Positions 1-9,442 of a stretch of DNA of 64,000 nt are shown one piece after another. Where the stretch lies: NCBI RefSeq assembly GCF_038593855.1, contig NZ_CP151996.1:2108001-2172000 (forward strand), read 5' to 3'. The DNA comes from Lysinibacillus sp. FSL M8-0337 (lineage in GTDB: Bacteria > Bacillota > Bacilli > Bacillales_A > Planococcaceae). Numbering within the stretch: position 1 is the stretch's first letter; each line of letters starts with the position of its first letter. A program made the translations under genes and the position numbers. Below the pieces are notes generated by a model, which worked only from the letters and a program-made list of their open reading frames with translations, ran no database searches and was not told where the DNA came from.

Positions 1-168
1 CTAAAGAAAGTGACCCCAAAACAGGAGAGTTTTTGTAAAGGCTTTTTAAGCTTTACACTATTATTAATATGCAGAGGAAGTTATCAAGCTTTAGCCATTT
101 GTCAGTGCAATAAAATAAAAAAATTTATACGGATGGCAGAGTGACAGTGAGAATGGGAATAGGGTGCT

Positions 169-501
169 TTAACTAATTTTTGTGCCATTGGGTACTGATT
201 GATCGGGTGTTAATAGAATGACATCTCCCTCTATCGGCACGCCACCGATTACGAGAACCTCTGATTTAAAACCTGCTACTCGCCGTGGTGGGAAATTGAC
301 AACTGCAACTACTTGTTTGCCGATGATTTCATTTGGTGTATATCGTTTTGTAATTTGTGCAGAAGATTGCTTAATTCCTAATGTTTCACCAAAATCAATG
401 CTCATTTTGATAGCGGGAACTCGTGCTTTTGGTAATTCTTCCGCTTCCATAACTGTACCGATTCGAATATCCAATGCAATAAAGTCTTCAATGGTCGCCA
501 T
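169..501 (-). CDS. csaA: CsaA-like tRNA-binding-domain protein
   Basis: A 110-residue protein made only of the OB-fold tRNA-binding domain (the EMAP/Trbp111 fold), the usual size of CsaA. Visible family features are the N-terminal 'FIALDIRIGTV' strand, the 'SSAQIT' segment and 'GKQVVAVVNFPPR' with the following 'GGVP' turn. CsaA is described as a secretion-related, export-associated chaperone in Bacillus; binding to tRNA is a property of the fold. The ATG at 501 is preceded by AAGGAG at good spacing. It appears monocistronic, with no gene on either side reading the same way close by. Confidence 0.9.
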   Translation of the reverse strand: MATIEDFIALDIRIGTVMEAEELPKARVPAIKMSIDFGETLGIKQSSAQITKRYTPNEIIGKQVVAVVNFPPRRVAGFKSEVLVIGGVPIEGDVILLTPDQSVPNGTKIS

Positions 502-796
502 AATTTCACTCCTTAATAGGGGTTTTTGTAAATGTTAACATAGAAGGGCTTGTTATCCAAGAAACATCTCTATACATAATGAGAGAGGCTGTTTAGTTAC
601 TATTAACGAGGATAAGGATTTCACAACCAACGTTACATAGTATACATATAAGGTGAACCTCTAGTTTAAGTGCCGTTACATCAAGGAGCAAACTCTATTT
701 TACTGGTTACTTTTCCTTATTTTTAATCACTTATATAATAGTTATTTTCAGACCAACAAAAATTTTCCTGCGCAGATTCTAATTGGAACGAGCCAT
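502..796. other. Intergenic stretch without a gene
   Basis: This region separates csaA from the WYL regulator; both genes are on the minus strand. It should contain the csaA promoter. I see no ORF with a ribosome binding site, no strong hairpin followed by a T-run, and no tRNA-like element. It is AT-rich. Confidence 0.5.
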
Positions 797-1741
797 TTAT
801 AAATTTCCTTCATGATACATCGTTAAAATTTCTTTAGCCTGTTTCCGCATATGTTGGATTAATTCTTCTGGCTCAATAATCTTTGCATGTAATCCTAGTC
901 TATAAAATAGAGGAGCGATAAAGTGAAGCTCACCTTCATCAATCGTCGCATCAATAGTACCAGTACCATTTTCGTTGATGGTCACGAAACCTTGGAAATT
1001 TGGCTCACTTAGACATTGACGTACGCCTTCTCTGGACAGTTCGACAAGCAATCTAATAGGGGTTTTTACTTCATATGAATCAAACCATTCTGCTAAATTT
1101 GTAAAATTGCTGTCGTCTTTTATGCTTGACACAATGGCATGGATACGATCCACTCGAAACAATAAAACTTTATCTTTATGAAAGTCGTATGCAGGCATAT
1201 ACCATAGCCCATTATGAGCATATACACCGATAGGACGAATATGCTTTGTTGTTATCGCTTTTTTTGAGTGGTATTGAATGTGAAGCTGACTTCCTTCAAT
1301 TGACGCATCTAAAACCTTTTTTAATAAAGGGGTATCGATTGTTCTCTTAGGATTCCAAAAGGTAATATAAGAACGAAGTTTATCTACTTTTGCTTGGGCA
1401 TCTTTTGGAAGTGAACGATATAGTTTATGCGAGACGGAGCGGATTTCAGCATCAAAAGGTAAATCACGATAATAATTGAGCGCTTGAAATGCAAAGAAAA
1501 TGGATACAACCTCTTCTTCTGTAAATAACATAGGTGGAAGTAGACGGGTTGTAATAACGGTATAACCTCCATTCCTCCCTTGTTCTGCATATATGGGTAA
1601 ACCCATATCGCTTAAATCCAATAAATCACGATGCACGGTTCGGACGGATATCTTAAATTCATCGGCTAGTTCTTGCGCTGTAAATTTTCTTTTCGCATTT
1701 ACAAATAGTAGAATATCTAATAAACGTTTTGCTTTAGACAT
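797..1741 (-). CDS. WYL-domain transcriptional regulator (YafY type)
   Basis: About 314 residues. An N-terminal helix-turn-helix of the HTH_11 type (residues ~1-60, 'AQELADEFKISVRTVHRDLLDL') is followed by a WYL ligand-sensing domain around residues 130-225, containing 'GLWYMPAYDFHKDKVLLFRVDRI'. A longer reading starts at 1780, but the ATG at 1741 is chosen because AAAGGTGAG lies directly upstream and the HTH begins there. It is divergently transcribed from the DHFR-fold reductase gene at 1855, so the shared 113-bp interval is the likely operator region. The effector is unknown. Confidence 0.88.
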   Translation of the reverse strand: MSKAKRLLDILLFVNAKRKFTAQELADEFKISVRTVHRDLLDLSDMGLPIYAEQGRNGGYTVITTRLLPPMLFTEEEVVSIFFAFQALNYYRDLPFDAEIRSVSHKLYRSLPKDAQAKVDKLRSYITFWNPKRTIDTPLLKKVLDASIEGSQLHIQYHSKKAITTKHIRPIGVYAHNGLWYMPAYDFHKDKVLLFRVDRIHAIVSSIKDDSNFTNLAEWFDSYEVKTPIRLLVELSREGVRQCLSEPNFQGFVTINENGTGTIDATIDEGELHFIAPLFYRLGLHAKIIEPEELIQHMRKQAKEILTMYHEGNL

Positions 1742-1854
1742 ATTCTCACCTTTTCTTTTAATCATGCCATTACTTGTCATGTTTACTGTTTAGTATAGTT
1801 TGTGCTAATGATTTAATCAAAAGCAAAACGCTCATGAGAAAAGGAGACAACCCC

Positions 1855-2385
1855 ATGAATAGAAAAATTGTTTTATTTATTGCGACTAGTGTAGATGGAT
1901 TTATTGCGAAAGAGGATGATGACTTACAATGGTTATTAGAATCAGAAGGGGAAGGGGATAATGGGTACATGGATATGTATCAAACAATTGATACTATCAT
2001 AATGGGGAAGCGCACCTATGATTATGTGATGGAACACTCTGATGCTTTTCCATATTCTGATAAAAAATGTTATGTTTTCTCGAAATCAGCAAAGAACAAA
2101 AATGATGATGTGGAATTTGTAAATGAAAATGTTGTATCGTTTACCCAACAGTTAAAGAAACAATCGGGAGCACATATTTGGATGGTTGGTGGAGCAGAGA
2201 TTCTTGATGCTTTTATGAAAGAAAATTTAATTGACGAATACATTATTACCATTACCCCTCATATATTAGGTTCTGGCATAGCCCTTTTTAAAAAATATAA
2301 TCCGCAAATTAATCTGGAATTAATAAAAACAACATGTTATGGACAGATGGTGCAAATGCATTATCAAGTAAAACAAGAAAATTGA
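1855..2385 (+). CDS. Dihydrofolate-reductase-fold family protein (RibD C-terminal type)
   Basis: 176 residues, matching the YyaP/YwjB group of DHFR-fold proteins related to the reductase domain of RibD. The N-terminal 'ATSVDGFIA' motif, 'IMGKRTYDYV' and 'IWMVGGAEIL' are the nucleotide-binding signatures of the family. The true folate or pyrimidine substrate of this subgroup is not established. Start chosen at the ATG at 1855 with AAGGAG 9 bp upstream. It lies divergent to the WYL regulator, which is its most likely controller, and is followed by a terminator. Confidence 0.85.
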   Translation: MNRKIVLFIATSVDGFIAKEDDDLQWLLESEGEGDNGYMDMYQTIDTIIMGKRTYDYVMEHSDAFPYSDKKCYVFSKSAKNKNDDVEFVNENVVSFTQQLKKQSGAHIWMVGGAEILDAFMKENLIDEYIITITPHILGSGIALFKKYNPQINLELIKTTCYGQMVQMHYQVKQEN

Positions 2386-2467
2386 TTTTATCGTTGTCGC
2401 ATTTGTTTTTAAGAAAGTTTTAGCTATAAAGAGATATATCTAAAAGGCGGTCAATAAAGCATCGTCC

Positions 2468-2510
2468 AACCAGTTGTCGGTATTAAACCAACGACTGGTT
2501 GTTTAGTTTT
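2468..2510 (+). terminator. Rho-independent terminator after the DHFR-fold gene
   Basis: A ten-pair stem (AACCAGTTGT at 2468-2477 with ACGACTGGTT at 2491-2500, one G-U pair) with a 13-nt loop is followed by a T-rich tract. Confidence 0.65.
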
Positions 2511-2539
2511 GTTTGGATTTTGGTAGGGGAAAACGTCGT

Positions 2540-3577
2540 TTATGAACAGGAGATAAGTGATTTGTATAGTTCACCTATGATTCCTTGCATTTGATGAACG
2601 CCTAAATCAGTATTTGTCATAACAATCATTCCTTTTTCTAAATAAGGAAAGAATACAAGCATACATTGAAACCCAATACCCCAACCAAGGGAGGAGATTT
2701 CTACTTCTTGTCCTGAGCCCTCAAGAAATACCCCTAAACCAGCCCATTCTTTAGCACCTTGTGGTTGAATTAGCTCTTCGACTAGGTTTGCAGAGATACC
2801 GATTTTACTAGAGCCCTTTAAAGCATTTATTAACTCTAGTAATAATTTAGCTAGATCAGCGGGGGATGTCCATAAGCCACAAGCAGCAGGGTAAGGATAA
2901 ATTGGGTAGTTATCTGTCACCGATTTTCCATATTTGTGGTGACCACTAGCGAAAGATTGTTCTTTTGATGATGCAAATGTTGTAGAAAGTGTGCTATGTG
3001 TCATAGTTAACGGTTTAAATATATGTTCCTCTATAATCGAGTCAAATGATTGTGCCATTACATCTTCTATTAATAACTGTATAATACAAAAACCAGCATC
3101 CGAATAATGAAATGCATGCCAAGGTTCACCACTTACTTCTATAGGGCTTTGACAGTAAGGTGTTGTGCCATTTAACAAATTTACCATTGACGGTTTCGCA
3201 TGAGAATCGTTTAAAGTTGAAAAACTATTCGCTGGATCTATAATGCCAGATTGATGACAAAGTAAGTTTCGTAATGTTACTTTTTTTAGCTTCGTATATT
3301 GATTTTCCGGTACCTTCCACGATTTCAGTTTGTTATTGACATCCTCATCTAAATCTAAATAGCCTTGTTCCACTAATACCATGACTACCATGCTTGTTAA
3401 AAATTTGCTTATAGAACAGGCATTGAAAATAGATTGGTCATTTACTTTTTGCCTAGTTCCTGCCATAAGATATCCATAATGTTCTATTTGACTAATTTGT
3501 CCCTTTTCAATTACCAATAGACTTAACCCTTGAACACGATAGTGATTCATACGTTCCTCAATATTTACTTTGGTCAT
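2540..3577 (-). CDS. Serine hydrolase of the beta-lactamase / class C PBP family
   Basis: About 345 residues. The active-site SxxK motif is 'SISK' (near residue 60), the second motif is 'YSD' in place of the common YxN, and a glycine-rich segment near the C-terminus lies where the KTG box would be, though no clear KTG is seen. There is no signal peptide, so it is probably a cytoplasmic esterase or peptidase rather than a resistance enzyme. The start is uncertain. The ATG at 3577 sits downstream of an extended -10 (TGTTATAAT, minus strand, ~3608-3616) and matches family length. An ATG at 3628 has an AAGGA upstream. Confidence 0.8.
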   Translation of the reverse strand: MTKVNIEERMNHYRVQGLSLLVIEKGQISQIEHYGYLMAGTRQKVNDQSIFNACSISKFLTSMVVMVLVEQGYLDLDEDVNNKLKSWKVPENQYTKLKKVTLRNLLCHQSGIIDPANSFSTLNDSHAKPSMVNLLNGTTPYCQSPIEVSGEPWHAFHYSDAGFCIIQLLIEDVMAQSFDSIIEEHIFKPLTMTHSTLSTTFASSKEQSFASGHHKYGKSVTDNYPIYPYPAACGLWTSPADLAKLLLELINALKGSSKIGISANLVEELIQPQGAKEWAGLGVFLEGSGQEVEISSLGWGIGFQCMLVFFPYLEKGMIVMTNTDLGVHQMQGIIGELYKSLISCS

Positions 3578-3666
3578 TAGACACCATCCATCAATTTTTA
3601 TACTAATTATAACATGATGAACAAACATACGTTTCCTTTTAAGGGGGTTTAGCTATACCACAAGAA

Positions 3667-3700
3667 AAAGGCATCGAGTATATAAGTTCTCGATGCCTTT
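3667..3700 (-). terminator. Rho-independent terminator after ku
   Basis: A perfect 12-bp stem (AAAGGCATCGAG / CTCGATGCCTTT) with a 10-nt loop. On the minus strand it is followed by TTTTTCTT, so it ends the ku transcript. Confidence 0.85.
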
Positions 3701-3725
3701 CGCTCTATGGTTGGTGAGCGAGCCT

Positions 3726-4544
3726 TCACGCATTTTTCTTCGTTTTGGTTGCTCTTTTTCTTGTTGTAGGTTTTTTTGTTTTATCTAAAGAAGCTTGGAG
3801 TGCTGACATCAAATCAGTAACGTTGTCAGGTAGAGGACGCTTATCACTGGCAGATACTGAATTTGTCGCTTTCTTTTCTTCGATAAGTTCCATTAAAGCA
3901 TTGCGATAGTCATCTGTATATTTTTCTGGATTAAATACAGTTGTTAACTGGTCGACTAGCATCAGTGCAGCGTCCAATTCCTTTTGAACAATGGTTGGCT
4001 CACTTGGGATGTTTGGAACATCTTGCACACTACGAACTTCGTCAGGAAAATGGATTGTTTCCATTACGAGAGCATTTTGATAAACACGAACAATCGCAAG
4101 CTGTTCCTTCGAACGAATAATAATTTTAGCAACGCCAATTTTACCTGACTCCTCTAACGTTTGTCGCAATAGGGCATATGCCTTACTGCCTGTAGTATCA
4201 GGAGATAAAAAATAAGTTCGTTCAAAATAGATAGGGTCAATTTCGCCTAATTTAACAAAATCGATAATTTCAACAGCCTTATCTTCGTTTTCTTTACGCA
4301 AGTTCTCTAGCTCTTCTTCATCTAGAACGACAAACTTATTTTTTGCATACTCATATGCCTTTACAATATTTTCTTCTGTTACTTCTTGATTACAACCCTC
4401 ACATACTTTCTTATAGCTAATAGGTGTATGGCATTCTTTATGAAGTTGTCGTAATTTAATGTCTTTATTTTCTGTAGCAGCATGTAGTTTAACTGGTATG
4501 TTGACAAGACCAAATGAAATACTGCCTTTCCAAACTGTATGCAT
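3726..4544 (-). CDS. ku: Bacterial Ku, non-homologous end-joining DNA end-binding protein
   Basis: 272 residues. The N-terminal 'MHTVWKGSISFGLVNIPV' segment is diagnostic of bacterial Ku, which forms a homodimeric ring on double-strand ends and recruits LigD. The Ku core covers about residues 1-230. The C-terminus is a lysine/arginine/threonine-rich tail, typical for DNA contact and ligase stimulation. A 'CEGCNQ' cysteine pair near residue 50 is also typical. It is divergent from ligD across 93 bp, the usual pairing in Bacillales (ykoV/ykoU in B. subtilis). In B. subtilis this system acts in spores; I could not identify a convincing sigma-G promoter here. Confidence 0.96.
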   Translation of the reverse strand: MHTVWKGSISFGLVNIPVKLHAATENKDIKLRQLHKECHTPISYKKVCEGCNQEVTEENIVKAYEYAKNKFVVLDEEELENLRKENEDKAVEIIDFVKLGEIDPIYFERTYFLSPDTTGSKAYALLRQTLEESGKIGVAKIIIRSKEQLAIVRVYQNALVMETIHFPDEVRSVQDVPNIPSEPTIVQKELDAALMLVDQLTTVFNPEKYTDDYRNALMELIEEKKATNSVSASDKRPLPDNVTDLMSALQASLDKTKKPTTRKRATKTKKNA

Positions 4545-4637
4545 GTTGTCACCTCGTTTTTCTTACTATGTAATAATTTGATGTGTTTTATGTATGCTAA
4601 ATAAAAATAGTGTCAACAGTACAAAATAAGAAAGTAG

Positions 4638-6473
4638 GTGTACAAGATCAAACCGATGTTACTAGTAGAAGTAAATGAACCGCCAAAAGGAGATGACTGG
4701 CTTTACGAAGGGAAATATGACGGATTCCGCTGTCTATTACAGTGGACTGATAAAGAGCCTATTTTGAAAAGTAGAAATGGCAATGTGTTAAATCATTTGT
4801 TTCCGGAAATTATTGATTATTGCAGAAGTCTTTATAATCAGATCAAAGTATTTTTACCGTTAGTATTTGACGGAGAAATAGTGTATTTAATCAACAACTA
4901 TAAAAGTGAATTTGCAGTCGTGCAACAACGGGGAAGAATGCAAAAAAAAGAAGTGATTGCTGCACATGCCACATCCTTTCCTTGTCATTATATTGTTTTT
5001 GATTTACTTTCCTATCAAGGTGAAAGTCAAATGAATCGCTATTTAAAAACGCGAAAACAGCAACTAAACACTCTTTTTACATCGTTAAAGCTACCGACTG
5101 CTATTAAATATGAAGAAAACCATCGTGTACAAGCAATTGATGTTTTTGAAGATAGCCAAACTTTGTGGCATTTCATCAAAATTTATAATGGTGAAGGTAT
5201 TATTGCCAAGAAAAAGACGAGTAAATGGCAGGAGGCTGTACGGTCAACACATTGGCTAAAAATTAAAAATTGGAAAATTGTCACAGTGATTGTGAACAAA
5301 TTTGATAAAGGAAATGGATATTTTCACGGTTGTGTTCATCGTCAGGGTGTGCTAACGGAAGTGGTTGTTTTTAGGCATGGGATGAAAAAGGACGAGTTAA
5401 ATACCCTAATTACATTCTTTCAAGCAAATGGGCAACAAAACAATGAAACATGGCAATTAGAACCATCCATCTGTATTGATATTGCCTGTATCGACTTTGA
5501 TGGTAGTAAGTTAAGAGAACCTCGTTTTCATGCCTTTCGATTAGAAATGGAACACCAGTACTGTAATTGGCAACTTATGCAACGCCAGCTTATGCCAATA
5601 CCGGATAGTGTGCCAGTCACACATCCCAACAAGCCGGTGTGGCCTGCTATTGCAATTACTAAAGAGGACTATTTGTACTATTTACAGCTTGTATCACCCT
5701 TTATACTGCCATTTTTACGAAATCGACCTATTACGTTAATTCGTTTTCCTCATGGGGTACCAGGAGAGAGTTTCTATCAAAAAAGCAGTCCGGAACATCT
5801 ACCTGCATTTGTCGTAACAGAAAAAGTTAGCGAACATCATAGTATCCTATGCAATAACCTTGAAACACTGCTGTGGTTAGGGAACCAACTTGCATTAGAA
5901 TTTCACATCCCTTTTCAAACGATTGACACTGAAAAGCCTACAGAGATTGTTTTTGACCTGGATCCTCCTTCCGTCGATGCATTTTCACTTGCTGTAAGTG
6001 GTGCACTACACTTAAAAGAAATATTTGATTATTTTAAACTACAGTCTTTTGTTAAAACTTCCGGTGGCAAAGGTTTGCAAGTCTATATTCCATTACCACA
6101 CAATACATTTTCTTATGAACAAGTTCGTCTTTTTACAGAGTTTGTCTGTCGTTTTTTATGTGAGCAAAAACCCGAATTATATACGATTGAACGTTTAAAG
6201 AAAAATCGCAAAGATAGATTGTATTTAGATTATGTGCAACATGCGGAAGGGAAAACCATTATATCGCCGTTTTCCACCAGAGGTAATGAAATGGGCTTAG
6301 TTGCAACACCTCTACATTGGAATGAAGTAAACGACAAATTATCACCGGAACAATTTACGATACCTGCTGTTATAGAGCGAATCAAACGGGTGGGTAATCC
6401 ATTGATCCATTTTCAAGCGATAGGGGAAGAACAGGACTTTCAAGCAGTGCTTCAGCATTTAGATAACCAATAA
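4638..6473 (+). CDS. ligD: ATP-dependent DNA ligase LigD (ligase-polymerase fusion)
   Basis: 611 residues, the same length as B. subtilis LigD (YkoU). The N-terminal ligase domain has the adenylated lysine in 'KYDG' (Lys26), 'EGII' (185-188) and 'LKIK' (207-210). The C-terminal AEP-type polymerase domain carries 'DLDPP' (~440-444) and 'SGGKGLQVYIPL' (~477-488). No 3'-phosphoesterase domain is present, as is normal in Bacillus. A GTG start at 4638 is kept because the N-terminus lines up with the B. subtilis protein; an ATG at 4656 is the alternative. It works with the divergent ku gene in end joining. Confidence 0.95.
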   Translation: MYKIKPMLLVEVNEPPKGDDWLYEGKYDGFRCLLQWTDKEPILKSRNGNVLNHLFPEIIDYCRSLYNQIKVFLPLVFDGEIVYLINNYKSEFAVVQQRGRMQKKEVIAAHATSFPCHYIVFDLLSYQGESQMNRYLKTRKQQLNTLFTSLKLPTAIKYEENHRVQAIDVFEDSQTLWHFIKIYNGEGIIAKKKTSKWQEAVRSTHWLKIKNWKIVTVIVNKFDKGNGYFHGCVHRQGVLTEVVVFRHGMKKDELNTLITFFQANGQQNNETWQLEPSICIDIACIDFDGSKLREPRFHAFRLEMEHQYCNWQLMQRQLMPIPDSVPVTHPNKPVWPAIAITKEDYLYYLQLVSPFILPFLRNRPITLIRFPHGVPGESFYQKSSPEHLPAFVVTEKVSEHHSILCNNLETLLWLGNQLALEFHIPFQTIDTEKPTEIVFDLDPPSVDAFSLAVSGALHLKEIFDYFKLQSFVKTSGGKGLQVYIPLPHNTFSYEQVRLFTEFVCRFLCEQKPELYTIERLKKNRKDRLYLDYVQHAEGKTIISPFSTRGNEMGLVATPLHWNEVNDKLSPEQFTIPAVIERIKRVGNPLIHFQAIGEEQDFQAVLQHLDNQ

Positions 6474-6524
6474 AAGAATCTGCAACATTTCTCAAAGTTA
6501 CCGTGAGAAATGAGCAGATTCTTT
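6473..6524. terminator. Bidirectional terminator between ligD and the MBL-fold gene
   Basis: A two-part stem (AAAGAATCTGC ... GCAGATTCTTT outside, ATTTCTCA ... TGAGAAAT inside) sits between convergent genes and has A/T tracts on both sides. Confidence 0.8.
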
Positions 6525-6526
6525 AT

Positions 6527-7489
6527 CTATTTGCTATTAGATGGTTTGTTTTTTTGCAAATAATCAAGAATGCCCATTGCTGATACTGCTGTATCAAAAG
6601 GAATCGTTTGATAGACGGGATGGTTTTCTGCAATACCATTTCGCTGTAGATATTGATGTAAAAGTGCTTGCAATCTCGTATCTAATAATTTAGCTTGCTG
6701 TGCTAAAGTACCAGGTGAAGCTAGTGCCTTTTCTCCTTCAACTAAAAACAACGGCGTCCAGTAGCGAACTTGACGATAGGCTTCTATTGGGTTTTGATAG
6801 GCACCGTAATGACCGAAATACAATTCCTGAACATTAAGTTTTTCATATAATTGAATCGATTGCTCCATCGTATCTGGATCATACTGATTCGGAGAAGTTG
6901 AAGGGATAATTAAATCAATTGCTTCATCAGCCAACTCTGGATAACAGACACCTGTTGTATCACCTACAAACATTCCATTCGTCGCAGAGTAATGCATGGA
7001 TACGTGATGTTTAGCATGACCTTCCGTATGGTAAAAAGTTAGTTGATGATTGCCTAACGATAAAATATCGCCATGCCCAGCTTCCATAATCCGTTCAGGC
7101 GCAACCGGTACGATTGGGTCAAAGAGGCGATGGAATTCTTGACCATATACAGCCTTTGCACTTGCAATTAGGCGTGTTGGGTCAATCATATGCCCAGCAC
7201 CACGGGGGTGTACGACTAATTTTGCTTTCGGGCAACTTTGAAGAAAAAGACCAGCGCCGCCTGCATGATCTAAATGAATATGTGTAACGATGACATAGTC
7301 AATATCATCTAGTGTAATTTGCAATTCATTTAAACCTTCTATTATATAGGGCACGGAAGGACTTGCAGATGTTTCAATCAACGCAATTTTCTCATCGATA
7401 AGTAAATAAGCGCTTGTGCGTTCCTTCCGATTCAAATCGTGCGTATCAATGCAAAAAAAGTTTGGTGCTATTTTTTGTGCTCTCTCCAT
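6527..7489 (-). CDS. MBL-fold metallo-hydrolase
   Basis: 320 residues. The metal-binding HxHxDH motif is 'HIHLDH' (His70, His72, Asp74, His75), with a further 'EGHAKHH' near residue 157 and 'GDTTG' near 177. The family covers thiolesterases, lactonases and others, so the substrate cannot be named. The C-terminal ~100 residues resemble the helical tail of other stand-alone Bacillales MBL proteins. A good ribosome binding site (AAGGGAG) precedes the ATG at 7489. It is a single gene, convergent with ligD. Confidence 0.85.
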   Translation of the reverse strand: MERAQKIAPNFFCIDTHDLNRKERTSAYLLIDEKIALIETSASPSVPYIIEGLNELQITLDDIDYVIVTHIHLDHAGGAGLFLQSCPKAKLVVHPRGAGHMIDPTRLIASAKAVYGQEFHRLFDPIVPVAPERIMEAGHGDILSLGNHQLTFYHTEGHAKHHVSMHYSATNGMFVGDTTGVCYPELADEAIDLIIPSTSPNQYDPDTMEQSIQLYEKLNVQELYFGHYGAYQNPIEAYRQVRYWTPLFLVEGEKALASPGTLAQQAKLLDTRLQALLHQYLQRNGIAENHPVYQTIPFDTAVSAMGILDYLQKNKPSNSK

Positions 7490-7627
7490 TAAAAAATCTC
7501 CCTTCTGAATAGAAAAAAGCTAAATTTTCTCTAAAATACCTTTTTTGTCTATAAAAAGTAATGTTTATACTTTATAATAATAGAAAAACAAACTGAATGT
7601 CCATTCATTTTTTAGGAGGGAACTATA

Positions 7628-9112
7628 ATGGAGGTCAATATTCGCTATGATACACGTAAAGTGCACCGTGTTAATGTAGCCATCATTTCAATTTTAGCTA
7701 TTCTTATTTGTGGGCCAATGATACTTACAAAAGGAATGATGTTCTTATTTATTGGTTTAGCGGTAATTGCTTGCGCTTTATGTAATTATTTTTTACCAAT
7801 CAAAACATATATTAAAGGGTTTATATTTGGCATGATTCCATCTAGTATCGTTTTTACATTGTTTTTACTAGATAGTTTTTCATTGAACAAGCATTATATT
7901 TTACTATGTACAATTGCCATTATTGCGTTGTACTTTAAAAAGGAACTAATTATCTTTTTTGGGATCATACTAAACGTAAGCTTCGTGATTTTATATGTAG
8001 TGAAATCGGACTCACTATTGGGTCCTTTTAACGATATTATTGTATTCGTTACATTATTAGCCATTACCAATGGCGTTATTATTGTTTTCTTTCTACTGGC
8101 TAAATGGGGAAATGAGCTACTTACACATGCAGCGGCGCAGCAAAATGAAGTAAAAGCTTCGCTCGCTCAACTACAGATGACCTTCAATCAAATTGAACAA
8201 AGTAGCTATAGATTAGATGAGCATATTACTCGTTTTCAACAAACTATGTACAGTATTTCGGGGTCAAGTAAGCAAATATTGCAAGCAACTGAAGATATCG
8301 CAGCGAGTATTCAACAGGAAGCCTCAAGTTTACAAATGATTCATGGTACAATGAAGGAATCCGTACAATTTGTCAATAAAACCTTTTCCATATCACAGGA
8401 TACGGTAGCGAAATCTAGTAATCTCCAACATGAAGTATTAGCAGGGTGGGGCAAAATGCAAGAGGCGATGGCTCAAATGAGTGTTATGAACAATGCAATC
8501 GGTTCAACTGCCGAGACCGTCCAAGCATTGCAACAAAGTTTGCACACAGTTGATAACTTGTTGAAAGGCATCCAACATATAGCAGAACAGACGAACTTAC
8601 TTGCATTAAATGCCACGATTGAAGCTGCTAGAGCAGGCGAGCAAGGAAAGGGATTTGCTGTTGTCGCTGAAGAGGTACGGAAATTGGCAGAAGAAAGTGC
8701 GGCCATTACGGTTAGTATTACAAATGTAACTAAAACAATATTCGAAAAATCAACGGAAGCTCAACAACGTTCGAATGATGGAGAACAAGCACTACAATAT
8801 GGTGAATTGCTGTTGCAGGATGTCAGCCATTTCTTTAACGTTTTAAAAGATACCTTTGCTATAACCAATACGGATTTAACAAGTGGTATGAATGAATTAA
8901 GTAGTGCCATTTTGCAGTTTGAAAAAATTCAAGAACAAATTGAAAAGTTGAATGAGATGACGGAGGAAAATGCTGCTTCTACTAGTGATATTTTACTTTC
9001 GGTTGAGGACGAACATCACATGCTTGAAATGATGACTAGTACAACCGATCAAATACAAGAGCTTAGTATGGCGTTAAAGTCTTTGGTCACAAAGGAAACT
9101 GTATCGAACTAA
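7628..9112 (+). CDS. Methyl-accepting chemotaxis protein with a multi-pass membrane N-terminus
   Basis: 494 residues. Five or six hydrophobic segments fill residues ~15-165, with no large extracellular sensor domain and no obvious HAMP. The rest is a cytoplasmic coiled-coil signalling domain whose hairpin tip '[19 protein letters not shown]' begins near residue 319. This arrangement suggests sensing within or near the membrane. AGGAGGGA precedes the ATG. The ligand is unknown. Confidence 0.9.
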   Translation: MEVNIRYDTRKVHRVNVAIISILAILICGPMILTKGMMFLFIGLAVIACALCNYFLPIKTYIKGFIFGMIPSSIVFTLFLLDSFSLNKHYILLCTIAIIALYFKKELIIFFGIILNVSFVILYVVKSDSLLGPFNDIIVFVTLLAITNGVIIVFFLLAKWGNELLTHAAAQQNEVKASLAQLQMTFNQIEQSSYRLDEHITRFQQTMYSISGSSKQILQATEDIAASIQQEASSLQMIHGTMKESVQFVNKTFSISQDTVAKSSNLQHEVLAGWGKMQEAMAQMSVMNNAIGSTAETVQALQQSLHTVDNLLKGIQHIAEQTNLLALNATIEAARAGEQGKGFAVVAEEVRKLAEESAAITVSITNVTKTIFEKSTEAQQRSNDGEQALQYGELLLQDVSHFFNVLKDTFAITNTDLTSGMNELSSAILQFEKIQEQIEKLNEMTEENAASTSDILLSVEDEHHMLEMMTSTTDQIQELSMALKSLVTKETVSN

Positions 9113-9312
9113 ATGGATTGATTTTCCTTTATTATTTGGTGCTTTGAGGGTTCAATCCCTGTATTTTTATAGTAAACAACTAATTTTATTATTGTTGCAA
9201 ACTTAATGTGCATAGTTTTTAAAAAAATGTCTAAAATAAAACAGGCCGAAATATGTCATTTTCGTCACAAATTCGCTCATTCATGTAAAATAAATAAAAG
9301 ACATCACTTGTC

Positions 9313-9379
9313 ATAAGAAATACTTATTGAAAAAGATAATATTAATGTAATTTACTTATGAATATAAATACGTTATTAT
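9313..9379 (+). promoter_or_regulatory. acnA promoter with CcpC-type dyad
   Basis: ATAA-N7-TTAT at 9313-9327 matches the dyad bound by the LysR-type repressor CcpC at B. subtilis citB. A promoter TTTACT (9351-9356), 17-bp spacer, TATTAT (9374-9379) lies downstream. With a start near 9386, the dyad is centred at about -66 and a TTAT half-site (9356-9359) falls near -27, the two positions reported for citB. Citrate-relieved repression is therefore inferred. Confidence 0.7.
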
Positions 9380-9442
9380 GGGTGGTGGAGAAAAGATGCT
9401 TTACATAGGCCTTTTCAAAAAGATATTTAGGGGGATCCGCAA

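Noticed and set aside
1..40. GTGACCCCAAAAC near the window start resembles an IS3-type terminal repeat.
   Set aside because: Only about a dozen bases match and no transposase sequence follows within the window.
4545..4637. Possible sigma-G promoter between ku and ligD.
   Set aside because: Elements like TATGCTA can be found, but the -35 match and spacing are too weak to claim.
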